Assembly (NCBI GenBank): GCA_020630435.1
Contig: JAHDBJ010000014.1
Location: 62,001 to 126,000 of the forward strand
DNA length: 64,000 bases
Source: Saprospiraceae bacterium
Lineage (GTDB): Bacteria; Bacteroidota; Bacteroidia; Chitinophagales; Saprospiraceae
Direction of reading: 5' to 3'
Shown here: positions 33,792-42,519 of the stretch, in pieces
Layout: every line of letters begins with the position of its first letter
Numbering within the stretch: position 1 is the first letter of the stretch
Notes under the pieces: generated by a model
Databases searched by the model: none
What the model was told of the DNA's origin: nothing
What the model saw: only the letters and a program-made list of their open reading frames with translations
Position numbers and translations under genes: made by a program

Positions 33792-36260
33792 ATGAACAAA
33801 ACAAAATTAATAACAGTAGTTGCGTTACTACTGTTTTGTAGCAGTTTTGTATTCTCACAAGTGAGAGGTATTAGTTATACACTGTCTCCTTCAGGTGAAT
33901 ATACTTGGTGGGGAGATAAAGCAGGATTAAAAGATGGGTATTCTTGGGGAGGTAAGTTAGGATTTGGATTTGGCCAATATCTAGAGCTTCGTGGAGAATA
34001 CCAAAAAATGATTGACCTAGAAACGGACTTCAGTTCTTTTGGCTTTGCTAATAGTATGGATACTCTACTTAGTGGCAGACCTGTAGACTTAGAACGTTGG
34101 GGAGGTGAATTAAAAGCTAATATTAGCCGAGGTAAATTTTTACCATTTTTAACAGTAGGAACAGGTATTCAATCTATAACTTTAGATACATTTGATACCA
34201 ACAAACAGATTTATATTAGTTATGGAGGAGGGGTTAAGTTTAGTTTGGCAGATCGTTATACTATTACATTGTCGGCTAAAAATACAAACTTCCGCTTTAA
34301 TACAGGAAGACATTTATTGAGTCCTGCTGATAAAGCAGCCTTAGGTATGACAGATAGCGATTTTGAAGTAGAAGAACTAACAAAAAACTGGTCTGCAGGT
34401 GCAGCAATACAGTTTTATTTAGGAGGACGGAGACCTAATAAAATGTCTGACTTGGATAGAGCCTATTTTAATAGTTTAACTGGTGGGTTTAGAGGTCTAG
34501 GAGGAACTTTAGAGCCAACTGTTGGTAAAATTGAATTCCATGAAGATTTAGATTTTAGAGATACGTGGTTTGCAGGAGGTAGTGCAGGTATTGATTTTAA
34601 TCAGTATGTTGGGCTTCGGGGGTTCTATTATCAAGCCTTAGAAGATGGAGAAACAACAAAGTTTGATGATTTAGCGATATATGGAGGAGAATTAAGAATG
34701 AAACTAAATGCAGGTAAAGGACTGACACCCTTTTTACTTTTAGGAGGTGGATATATTAATGCTAAAGATTCAGTTTATGTAGGTCGTGATACATTAGCAC
34801 TTAATGTTGATGACAAGGCATTTGCGATGGGAGGGGTAGGCATTACACTTCCCGTTTTAGATAATCTGAATATATTTGGTAGTGCTAGAGCGATGTTGAC
34901 TTCATCAGATTTAGATAATGCTCAAAATACAGATGACATTCAGGTGAGTTGGATGTATAGTGCGGGCTTTAGATTTGCATTTGGTAAGAAGAGTCGTCCA
35001 GACAAAATTGTACAGTCTAGAATTGATGATGCCTTGAAAAGACAACAATTAGAAGCTACAGAGGAAGCAGCGGCAGCGGCGCAAGAAGCAGCTATAGCGG
35101 CAGAAGAAGCAGCTATAGCGGCACAATCAGGAGATACTGAAGCGGCAGCAATTGCTTCTGCTAAAGCAGCAGAAGCGGCAGCAGACGCAGCAGACGCAGC
35201 GGAAGAAGCCGACGAAAAAGCAGCAGCAGTAATAGAGCAGGAAAGAGCAAATGCTATCATTCAAAGCAATAGTTCAAATTCAAACCGTGGTAGTGAAATC
35301 AGAATGACACCTGCTGAGTTTGAAGGAATTATTGAAGAGATAATAGAAAATATGGGTAACAAAGGAACAAATGTTGCTCCAACAGTAAACGATATTCAAT
35401 CTAAGATTCAAGCGGAAAGAGATAGAACTGAGACTAGATTGAAAGAACAAGAAATGTCTAGAAGAATAGATGACTTGGAAAGACTAGTACTTGAAATTCA
35501 GTCAGAACAAGCTAAAAATAATGCAGCACTTAGAGAGGATATTAAATCGGATTTAGAAGTGTTTACTAGAATGTTGACAGAGAAGATTCAATCTATGGAC
35601 AGAAAAATGGATCAAATGGATAGAAAGATTGATTCTAAGATAGATCGTATGCAAAATAGAATGGATTCTAAGATGGATAACATCGAGGATGATATTGATG
35701 ATATGAATGATAGTGGAGATAACTATGATGGTAGACGTGATCGTAATGACGATTGGGTAATGACTGAAGAGGAGGATGAAGAATGGAATGGCCCTAGAAT
35801 CTTTAAAAAAAAGAAAAGGAAGGATCGTTCAAAAAAAAAGTCTAGTAGCTTAGGTTCGAACATGGCTTACAAAAACTCTTCAGGTTTTGTAGGGTTAGGA
35901 ATGTCGAATAATGTTTCTGCTAACTTTGGAGCAAGATTACATTATGCTTTCAAAAATACAGAGCGTTTTGAAGCAGCCCCAGAAGTTTTTGTAGGTTTAG
36001 GAGAAAATACTTCTTTTGGACTTATGGGCAATGTTTTGATGCCCGTAAAAATAAAAAGTCTTACAAAAGCTAGCCCTTATTTGGGAACAGGTGTAGGACT
36101 GATGAATGGCTTAGATAATGATAATTCTATCAAAGGGGTTTTCAATATTTTACTAGGAGCAAGACTGAATGTGTGGAAGGGAAACCTTTACGCCGATTGG
36201 ACAGGACGAAACCTATTTAAATACAATCAATTGACACTAGGATATTTACTGTCGTTTTAA
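33792..36260 (+). CDS. Large outer-membrane protein: barrel segments around an alanine-rich coiled coil
   Basis: An 822-residue exported protein (signal peptide 1-22). Residues 25-210 and 230-400 are two similar OmpA/PorT-like beta-barrel segments; note the parallel phrases FGQYLELRGEYQ and FNQYVGLRGFYYQ. Next come an alanine/glutamate-rich helical stretch (about 412-490), a long charged coiled coil (about 540-655) with repeated MDRKMDQ/IDRMQNR units, and a lysine-rich basic patch (about 675-690). A third barrel-like segment (about 695-822) ends GYLLSF. Multiple barrels and a coiled coil in one chain are unusual. It may be an envelope-spanning tether, but this is inference. A terminator follows. 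Confidence 0.75.
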   Translation: MNKTKLITVVALLLFCSSFVFSQVRGISYTLSPSGEYTWWGDKAGLKDGYSWGGKLGFGFGQYLELRGEYQKMIDLETDFSSFGFANSMDTLLSGRPVDLERWGGELKANISRGKFLPFLTVGTGIQSITLDTFDTNKQIYISYGGGVKFSLADRYTITLSAKNTNFRFNTGRHLLSPADKAALGMTDSDFEVEELTKNWSAGAAIQFYLGGRRPNKMSDLDRAYFNSLTGGFRGLGGTLEPTVGKIEFHEDLDFRDTWFAGGSAGIDFNQYVGLRGFYYQALEDGETTKFDDLAIYGGELRMKLNAGKGLTPFLLLGGGYINAKDSVYVGRDTLALNVDDKAFAMGGVGITLPVLDNLNIFGSARAMLTSSDLDNAQNTDDIQVSWMYSAGFRFAFGKKSRPDKIVQSRIDDALKRQQLEATEEAAAAAQEAAIAAEEAAIAAQSGDTEAAAIASAKAAEAAADAADAAEEADEKAAAVIEQERANAIIQSNSSNSNRGSEIRMTPAEFEGIIEEIIENMGNKGTNVAPTVNDIQSKIQAERDRTETRLKEQEMSRRIDDLERLVLEIQSEQAKNNAALREDIKSDLEVFTRMLTEKIQSMDRKMDQMDRKIDSKIDRMQNRMDSKMDNIEDDIDDMNDSGDNYDGRRDRNDDWVMTEEEDEEWNGPRIFKKKKRKDRSKKKSSSLGSNMAYKNSSGFVGLGMSNNVSANFGARLHYAFKNTERFEAAPEVFVGLGENTSFGLMGNVLMPVKIKSLTKASPYLGTGVGLMNGLDNDNSIKGVFNILLGARLNVWKGNLYADWTGRNLFKYNQLTLGYLLSF

Positions 36261-36298
36261 AGAGAACAAAACACTAAACAGTAACACCCAAAACTTAC

Positions 36299-36331
36299 GC
36301 CAGTCTAAATTTATTTTAGGCTGGCTTTTTT
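36299..36331 (+). terminator. Intrinsic terminator of the multi-barrel gene
   Basis: GCCAGTCTAAA (36299-36309) pairs with TTTTAGGCTGGC (36314-36325) with minor mismatch, followed by TTTTTT. It lies 38 bases after the stop codon. Confidence 0.85.
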
Positions 36332-36334
36332 ATG

Positions 36335-36479
36335 TTGAAGCGGTTTAAATTTTAGTTATATTTCAAGATGAAGCTCCATCCTTTTTTCGTAGCCTTAGCT
36401 ACGGTAAAAAGAATTAGCTGAAATATTGAGATACAATGACTTGTAAATAATTCATCAGTCTATTTTTAAACCGCTTCAA
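36335..36479. repeat. Complete palindromic element (about 145 bp)
   Basis: The outer arms TTGAAGCGGTTTAAA (36335-36349) and TTTAAACCGCTTCAA (36465-36479) are perfect 15-base inverted repeats. Inside are ATATTTCA/TGAAATAT and a central hairpin CGTAGC..GCTACG (about 36388-36403), giving a nested cruciform. Related sequences occur at 1013-1051, 23308-23371, 26038-26079, 55600-55746 and, more loosely, 37711-37793. It has no coding capacity. It looks like a miniature, non-autonomous mobile element or a REP-type structure. Confidence 0.85.
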
Positions 36480-36501
36480 TATAAAAAATAGGTTTTAAAA
36501 A

Positions 36502-36536
36502 AAATACCACTTCATATGTTTTGTGAAGTGGTATTT
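36502..36536 (-). terminator. Intrinsic terminator of the mlaD-like gene
   Basis: AAATACCACTTCA (36502-36514) pairs with TGAAGTGGTATTT (36524-36536). On the minus strand the stem is followed by a run of T, and it lies 30 bases after the stop of the minus-strand MlaD gene. Confidence 0.85.
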
Positions 36537-36566
36537 CTATTTATAATCATAGATTGGTATAAGAAG

Positions 36567-37622
36567 TTATTTTTCATCTAACTGCTTATCATATTTCTCT
36601 ACTTTACGTTTACTTTTTAAAGGAACATAACGATAAGGATGGTCTTTCAAATCATTGGCAAGCTTATCTATGCTTTGAAGTGTTTTATTCAATTCAATAT
36701 AAAGCCCATCATCCTCTATGAGTTTCCCTAAAGTACCATCACTACTATTGAGTTTCGTAATTAAGGCTTTCATTTCATTCAAGGCGGCATCTGCATTTTC
36801 CATTGTTGTACTAGCAGAAGAAACGGTAGATTTTAATCCTGATATAGCATTCGTAGCTTCATCAATAGCCCCGTTAGCTTTAGTGAGCGTTGTATTTAGA
36901 TCAGTAGTTTTTAATTGATTGGTAAAATCAGAGGCATTTTTAATAATGTTATTGATTTCCGCATTACTATTTTTCAAATTATTAGAAATACTATTGGCAT
37001 TCGAAAGGATACCACTCAATTGACCTGAAGAATTATCCATTAACTTATCCAATTTAAAAGTAGTACGCTTTAAGTTGTTTAGGATGACCTCAAGATCTCC
37101 TAGGCTTTTTCCAATCTGCTTGTCAGGAGATAGAAGCGAGTCTACTAGACTTTTAGCAGTCCCTTTAAAGTCTTCAACATAAGTATTAACATCCAATTCT
37201 TTTCCTATCATAGATTCAAACATTCCTGCAACTCTCCCTTTTATCAAAGAACCACTAGGCGCACAATCTGTACCTTGGCACGGATTCGGAAACTCAAGCA
37301 CAATACCTTTCCCTCCCAATAAGCCGATAGACACAATCTTTGCTACCGCATTTTTAGGGATATTGACACCGTTATTTATATCTAATTCTACAAGAATACT
37401 ATTTTGCTTATCTGTTTGTAAGGTAAGATTACTAACAATACCTACAGGATAACCATTAATACTGACAGGAGAGGAAGTTGCTAAACCATCAATATGAGTA
37501 TACTCTACATAATAAAAATTTGAGGAAGTAAGCAAGTTTTTTCCTTGAATAAACTTAAATCCCCAAACCGATAATGCAATAGCTACTACCGTTAATATCC
37601 CTATTTTTGTTTCGTTTGACAT
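36567..37622 (-). CDS. mlaD: MlaD/MCE-family lipid-transport protein
   Basis: A 351-residue protein with one N-terminal transmembrane anchor (about 8-24) followed by a single MCE domain (about 37-115, YYVEYTHIDGLATSSPVSINGYPVG). A long helical tail follows (about 165-335), rich in Asn, Leu and Lys with heptad-like NSISNNLKN repeats. MCE proteins shuttle phospholipids between the inner and outer membranes through a ring and a helical needle. The ABC partners MlaE and MlaF are not in the window. In Bacteroidota this gene commonly lies next to the amidase gene, as here. Confidence 0.88.
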   Translation of the reverse strand: MSNETKIGILTVVAIALSVWGFKFIQGKNLLTSSNFYYVEYTHIDGLATSSPVSINGYPVGIVSNLTLQTDKQNSILVELDINNGVNIPKNAVAKIVSIGLLGGKGIVLEFPNPCQGTDCAPSGSLIKGRVAGMFESMIGKELDVNTYVEDFKGTAKSLVDSLLSPDKQIGKSLGDLEVILNNLKRTTFKLDKLMDNSSGQLSGILSNANSISNNLKNSNAEINNIIKNASDFTNQLKTTDLNTTLTKANGAIDEATNAISGLKSTVSSASTTMENADAALNEMKALITKLNSSDGTLGKLIEDDGLYIELNKTLQSIDKLANDLKDHPYRYVPLKSKRKVEKYDKQLDEK

Positions 37623-37710
37623 ACTTTTGAAGTTTCGATTGATATTTGATAAGACGTTTAATAGGATTTTAGAGCAGATTTAAATTCAACACTTTAGGCT
37701 AAAAATCCCC

Positions 37711-37793
37711 TTTTTTTGCTTAAACGGCGTTCTCAAAAAGCTCATTTAGCTATGGCTAAACTCCGCCTTTTGAGCCTTGTTTAACCCAAAAAA
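37711..37793. repeat. Nested palindrome, diverged relative of the element family
   Basis: The arms TTTTTTTGCTTAAAC and GTTTAACCCAAAAAA enclose CTCAAAA/TTTTGAG and a centre TTTAGC-TATG-GCTAAA. The design (arms, inner stem, AGCTA(C/T)G centre) copies the elements at 36335 and 55600, but the sequences differ. It lies between the amidase and mlaD genes, so a transcript across both would fold it. Confidence 0.65.
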
Positions 37794-37875
37794 TGATTCT
37801 CTTTATCTCCAAAAGCCAATTTTAAACATACTCTTAAAATAACTTCAGTTGTAAACGCCGCAGCAAACATAGTAA

Positions 37876-39180
37876 TTATTGCCCAATTTCTTCTAGGGCG
37901 GTCTTCAAATTTATTCGTTGTCCATTTTTATAAGCCACTACAAAGGCTCCCTTAAAGCCTAATGCTCTAACAGCATTCTGCTTTTTTATAGTTTTTTGAT
38001 AATCTTTATATCCAGAAGTCATGTATTTAAACGAACTTCCATATTGTTCTATTTCGATTAATCCTACTTTTTTCCATATTCCTAATTGAGTATTAATCGT
38101 TTTGTCTGAAGCTGCCAATTGAATTTTAAACTCGTAGTGATTTGCTAGTGCTGCTTTATCAACTGTTTTTATGGCAGGGGGGGGAGTCGCTTGACTTATA
38201 GGTTTAGGCTTTACTTGTGGTTGAGGTTTATGGAGAGGAAGCGTACCATCTAATTCTAATTTATAGGCTTTAAAGGCTTCAAAAACACTTTTGGCAACCT
38301 GTGTTTGACCTTTATATGATTTTAGATAAGCGGCATCCTGTGAGTTGGTAAGGTAGCCTGTTTCTACTAATACACTAGGCATCGTTGTCGCACGCAACAC
38401 AACAAAACCGGCCTGTTTTACACCTCTACTTTTTCTCTTTTCAACATATTGGAACTGGTCTTCTACTTTTGATGCAAAATTGATGCTTTGCTCTAGATAG
38501 GCATTTTGATACATAGATAGTAAAATGTGGCCCTCTGGAGATTCAGGATCATACTTACTGTACGTTTGTTTATAATTTTCTTCTAGCAAAATAGCTTCGT
38601 TTTCTCGCTTCACGACTTCTAAATTTTCATCAGCTTTAGTTAGTCCCATAACATAGGTTTCCGTCCCCCTGATTTTTTTATTTTTACTCAAAGCATTGCA
38701 ATGTAATGATATGAACAAATCTGCTTCGTTTTCATTTGCAAGTTTTGCTCGTTTTTCCAAAGGAACAAAAACATCAGTTGTTCGTGTATAAATCACTTGT
38801 ACATCAGGGTAAGCATTTTGTATATATTGTCCCAACAGTTTAGTCATAGAAAGTGTAAGGTTTTTTTCTTTATAACTTTTACCGTATGTTCCATAGTCTT
38901 TTCCCCCGTGTCCTGCATCTAGGACGACTGTTTTCAAGGTGTTTTGTTCAAAATAAGAACTATTATCCTTTAGATGTTTCGCTAAGTCTGCGCCAAATGC
39001 TAAAGTGGTATTACCTTTGTGCAATTGACAAGTATGTGAAGACATCTCAGTAGCATTAGATGTAGAATGACATCCAGTATGAGAATGATGTTTTGATGTT
39101 TCAAAAATGTTAAAATCAGCTATTTGAAACGGCAGAATTAAGAAAAAATACGTTTTAAGCAGCAGTATAGTTTTAAACAT
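37876..39180 (-). CDS. N-acetylmuramoyl-L-alanine amidase with SPOR-like tail
   Basis: A 434-residue zinc amidase (Amidase_3, AmiC type) that cuts the peptide from muramic acid during cell separation. Zinc ligands and catalytic residues are visible: His in VVLDAGHGGKD (near 90), Glu in YKEKNLTL, His in ISLHCNA, and Glu in VLVETGYLTN. The C-terminal 85 residues (YEFKIQLAASDKT onward) resemble a SPOR domain, which binds denuded glycan at the septum. Unusually, residues 31-54 after the leader carry six histidines and two cysteines (HHSHTGCH, then HTCQLH). It is divergent from lptD. Confidence 0.92.
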   Translation of the reverse strand: MFKTILLLKTYFFLILPFQIADFNIFETSKHHSHTGCHSTSNATEMSSHTCQLHKGNTTLAFGADLAKHLKDNSSYFEQNTLKTVVLDAGHGGKDYGTYGKSYKEKNLTLSMTKLLGQYIQNAYPDVQVIYTRTTDVFVPLEKRAKLANENEADLFISLHCNALSKNKKIRGTETYVMGLTKADENLEVVKRENEAILLEENYKQTYSKYDPESPEGHILLSMYQNAYLEQSINFASKVEDQFQYVEKRKSRGVKQAGFVVLRATTMPSVLVETGYLTNSQDAAYLKSYKGQTQVAKSVFEAFKAYKLELDGTLPLHKPQPQVKPKPISQATPPPAIKTVDKAALANHYEFKIQLAASDKTINTQLGIWKKVGLIEIEQYGSSFKYMTSGYKDYQKTIKKQNAVRALGFKGAFVVAYKNGQRINLKTALEEIGQ

Positions 39181-39665
39181 AATCTAATTTTATAGTTTGT
39201 AACATCGAGTACGTTTTGCACATATTTTAGCGTGTTGAAAAAACACAATTTTATAAATGATGTTTTTTAAATCTTGGTCAAAAATAATGTCTAATAATAT
39301 TAGTAATGAGTGTATTCTTAAAATTAACACTTTCACCTATTACAGAACTTTACCCCCCGTATAAGAGGGGAGATAATTGCTAAAATGTTCATTTAGTTAT
39401 AATTGATTTTTGATTTTGTTGTTTTGTTTGAAAAAGTCGCTTATACATGATTATAAAAAGCTAAACTTAAACATACTATTATTACTAAAAAAATTATTAG
39501 AATTTAATTAGAAATAAATACTTTAGGTTTTTTCTCAAAAAACTATTTCAAAATAAAGTCTAATAAATTAAACTATTTTGATACTTTGGCGGTGTGCTTT
39601 GTGCGTATTTTAATACTTGGATTCTCGTTTAGAGAACAATTTTACAAAAAAAATAGCAAAATCGT
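39181..39665. other. 485-base divergent promoter region, no gene seen
   Basis: A+T-rich region between the amidase gene (-) and lptD (+). The only promoter-like feature is GATACTTTGG near 39577-39586, close to but not exactly TAnnTTTG, on the strand of lptD. A G/C patch CCCCCCGTATAAGAGGGG near 39354-39371 could form a small hairpin. No coding sequence is visible. Confidence 0.45.
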
Positions 39666-42506
39666 TTGTATAGAACACTTCAAATATTATTCCTTTTTTT
39701 TATAATGCTCTTTTTGAGTAGTGTTCTGCTTGCTCAAAAAGGTATCAATAAAAAAGAAAAAGTTCTAAGCGAAAAAACTACTAATCAGACTATTGAAGCT
39801 GTTCAAAAAGATACTTTACCAAAAAATGAAGTAATAGAACCTCCAACGCCAAACCTAAAAACATCTTCTCTTAATCAGATCAACTTGTCAAAAGATACGC
39901 TGAATGCAAAAATTGAATACAATGCCGATTTTCAGCGTCTAGACAATGTAAATAAAAGGGTATTATTAGTTGGAAATGGAAGCGTCAAATATCAAACCTT
40001 ATCGATAACCGCAGATTCCATTATTTTCGATTGGGGTAAAAACGAAGTTATTGCTACGGGCAGACGAGATAGTCTAGGACAACTTGCAGGAATTCCACAG
40101 TTCACGGACAAGGAAGAATCATTCACCGCCAATAAGATTCGGTATAATTTTAAAACCCAAAAAGGGATAATCTATGATGTGACGACGCAAGAGAATGACT
40201 TGTTTGTACACAGTGGAAGGGTGCGTTATGAAGCGAACGCCATCAAAAAAGATACCTCTGGGCATGATGTTGCTTATAGTGCAGATGCCTTGATTACGAC
40301 TTGCGATCATGAGCATCCCCATTTTGGTATTCGTAGTAAAAAAATCAAAGTCATCCCCAATAAATTAGTCGTTGTAGGGCCATCTAGTTTAGAGATTGCG
40401 GGGATTAAGTTGCCTGTTGGTCTACCTTTTGGGTTTTTCCCAATTACAAAAGGACAGCGTTCAGGCGTTTTGTTTCCAAGAGATTATGAATTTTCAGAGG
40501 CACTAGGTTTTGGATTGAGTGGAATTGGTTATTATTTCGCACTAGGTGAATATTATGACTTGAGCATTACAGGGGATATCTTTACAAGGGGAACATGGCG
40601 TCTAGGAGTTGCTTCACAGTACAAAAAACGATACAAATTTAGAGGTAACCTGAATATTCGATATAGCCACAATGTGACAGAAGACGTGAATACAGGAATT
40701 GAATCTGCCCAAAAATCGTTTGCAGTAATATGGTCACATAACCAAGACAGAAGTGCGCATCCGTCTCAAAATTTTTCAGGAGGAATTAACTTCCAAACAA
40801 ATGATGATAGAAGCCGTAATTTTAACGATGCTAACAGTGTTTTGAATACGCAGCTAAGTTCAAATCTAAATTATAATAGAACCTTTCCAGGAAAGCCTTA
40901 TAACCTCTCTGCCTCATTGACGCACTCACAAAATACTAGGACAAGAGACGTAACGATAAGTTTCCCAAAGATTAACTTTAATATGAATCGAGTTACTCCT
41001 TTTAAACGAAAGATTCGAAAAGATGGCAAAGAGCGATGGTATGAGAAAATAGGGATAGACTATCGGTTTGAAGGATTGGCAAGGGTCAATGCCAAAGATT
41101 CGGTATTATTTACACAGGAAACCTTAGAAAACCTTCAATACGGGACACAACATTCAACCAATATAGACGCAAATTTTAAATTGTTTAAATATTTCAATGT
41201 ACGACCAAATGCGCGCTATTCTGAAAAATGGTTTTTTAAGACCTTAAAGCGTTCTTTTGATACGACACCCGTTGTCGATACGATTACGACGACAAGCCCT
41301 GACGGGACAGAAGAAATCGTGACCTATGATACATTAAGTTATGGAACACAATCCGAAGATTTTGTAAATGGATTTCAGCCTTTGCGAGAGTTTAGTGCGG
41401 GTATTTCTGTCAATACGCAAATCTTCGGAACAATGAAGTTTAAAAAAGGCTTCATACGAGGGGTGCGCCACGTCATTCGCCCTACATTTTCGCTCAATTA
41501 TACCCCCGATTATACCAATGATTCTTGGGGCTATTTTGATTATGTAGATACGGACTCTAGAGCCGAAGAGAATAACCCCCAACGCTATTCTATTTTTCAA
41601 AATGGAATATATTCTGGTCCTTCTAGTGCGGGCAAATCGATGGCATTAACCTATAGTTTTGCCAATCTTTTTGAAGCAAAATATTTTTCTAAAAAAGATA
41701 CCATCAATTCTATTAAAAAAATAAAACTCATTGATAATTTGGGGATAGGAGGAAGCTATAACTTTGCAGCCGATTCCTTGAACTTTAGTCCAATAAGGGT
41801 AAATACGGCGATACGACTATTTAAAAACATAAGTACTGTTTCGTTTAACGCAACCTTCGATCCCTATGCCTCTAATGAAGTAAATGGACGGCATCAACGA
41901 ACGAATACCTTTATGTGGGAAAAGGAAAGGAAGTTATTGCGATTTGATAATTTTACAACGACTGTTCGGACAGGGTTTACCCTAGCTCGAATCAAAGAGA
42001 TGTTAGGGTTTAAAAACAATGATCGAAAGAGTGATTCCAGACAATCTAGAGGACAGCAGCGAGATAATGAAACGGCATTTGGGCGTTCATCAGGACAAAA
42101 CCCTCTAGGCGGTCGAGAGGAACGGAATAGCGGTGTAGATGATAACGGTGCAAGTGATCTATTTTCGGATTTCAACATCAGTCACAATATTGTTTTTCGG
42201 CGTTCCATTAGAGACGGGAAGGGTGTCACAGAAATCACCACCAATAATATAGCCATGAGAGGGACGCTCAACTTATCAGAGAAATGGAAATTGACGGTCG
42301 GCAATATCAGTTACGACTTTAAGAGCCAACGTTTAGTTTATCCCGATTTGAGCTTTTATAGGGATTTGCATTGTTGGGAGATGGGGATGAATTGGCAGCC
42401 TGAAAGAGGAACATATGCCTTTTTCATTCGGGTGAAACCCTCGTCATTAGATTTTCTTAATATTCCTTATAATAAAAATAATTTCGACACCAACTTTGGG
42501 CGATAA
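39666..42506 (+). CDS. lptD: LPS-assembly outer-membrane protein LptD
   Basis: A 946-residue protein of the Bacteroidota LptD type, which inserts lipopolysaccharide into the outer leaflet with LptE. A signal peptide (about 1-24) precedes an OstA/LptA-like beta-jellyroll (about 75-240, KRVLLVGNGSVKYQTLSITADSI and onward). The family block LPVGLPFGFFPITKGQRSGVLFPR follows near 255-278, then a large barrel to the C terminus. The start looks to be TTG at 39666; the next in-frame ATG falls inside the signal peptide. The gene neighbours an amidase and an MCE gene, an arrangement common in Bacteroidota. Confidence 0.92.
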   Translation: MYRTLQILFLFFIMLFLSSVLLAQKGINKKEKVLSEKTTNQTIEAVQKDTLPKNEVIEPPTPNLKTSSLNQINLSKDTLNAKIEYNADFQRLDNVNKRVLLVGNGSVKYQTLSITADSIIFDWGKNEVIATGRRDSLGQLAGIPQFTDKEESFTANKIRYNFKTQKGIIYDVTTQENDLFVHSGRVRYEANAIKKDTSGHDVAYSADALITTCDHEHPHFGIRSKKIKVIPNKLVVVGPSSLEIAGIKLPVGLPFGFFPITKGQRSGVLFPRDYEFSEALGFGLSGIGYYFALGEYYDLSITGDIFTRGTWRLGVASQYKKRYKFRGNLNIRYSHNVTEDVNTGIESAQKSFAVIWSHNQDRSAHPSQNFSGGINFQTNDDRSRNFNDANSVLNTQLSSNLNYNRTFPGKPYNLSASLTHSQNTRTRDVTISFPKINFNMNRVTPFKRKIRKDGKERWYEKIGIDYRFEGLARVNAKDSVLFTQETLENLQYGTQHSTNIDANFKLFKYFNVRPNARYSEKWFFKTLKRSFDTTPVVDTITTTSPDGTEEIVTYDTLSYGTQSEDFVNGFQPLREFSAGISVNTQIFGTMKFKKGFIRGVRHVIRPTFSLNYTPDYTNDSWGYFDYVDTDSRAEENNPQRYSIFQNGIYSGPSSAGKSMALTYSFANLFEAKYFSKKDTINSIKKIKLIDNLGIGGSYNFAADSLNFSPIRVNTAIRLFKNISTVSFNATFDPYASNEVNGRHQRTNTFMWEKERKLLRFDNFTTTVRTGFTLARIKEMLGFKNNDRKSDSRQSRGQQRDNETAFGRSSGQNPLGGREERNSGVDDNGASDLFSDFNISHNIVFRRSIRDGKGVTEITTNNIAMRGTLNLSEKWKLTVGNISYDFKSQRLVYPDLSFYRDLHCWEMGMNWQPERGTYAFFIRVKPSSLDFLNIPYNKNNFDTNFGR

Positions 42507-42519
42507 AAGAGACACGTAT

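Noticed and set aside
33641-33841. Short plus-strand open frame before the multi-barrel gene
   Set aside because: Low-complexity Phe/Ile/Tyr composition from A/T runs, and it overlaps the real gene's start in another frame.
34940-35260. Alanine/serine-rich minus-strand open frame
   Set aside because: It is the antisense of the alanine-rich coiled-coil coding region; GC-rich codon repeats keep the opposite strand open.
39354-39371. G/C patch in the amidase-lptD spacer as a regulatory hairpin
   Set aside because: The arms are only four to six bases and there is no T run or matching copy elsewhere, so no function can be supported.
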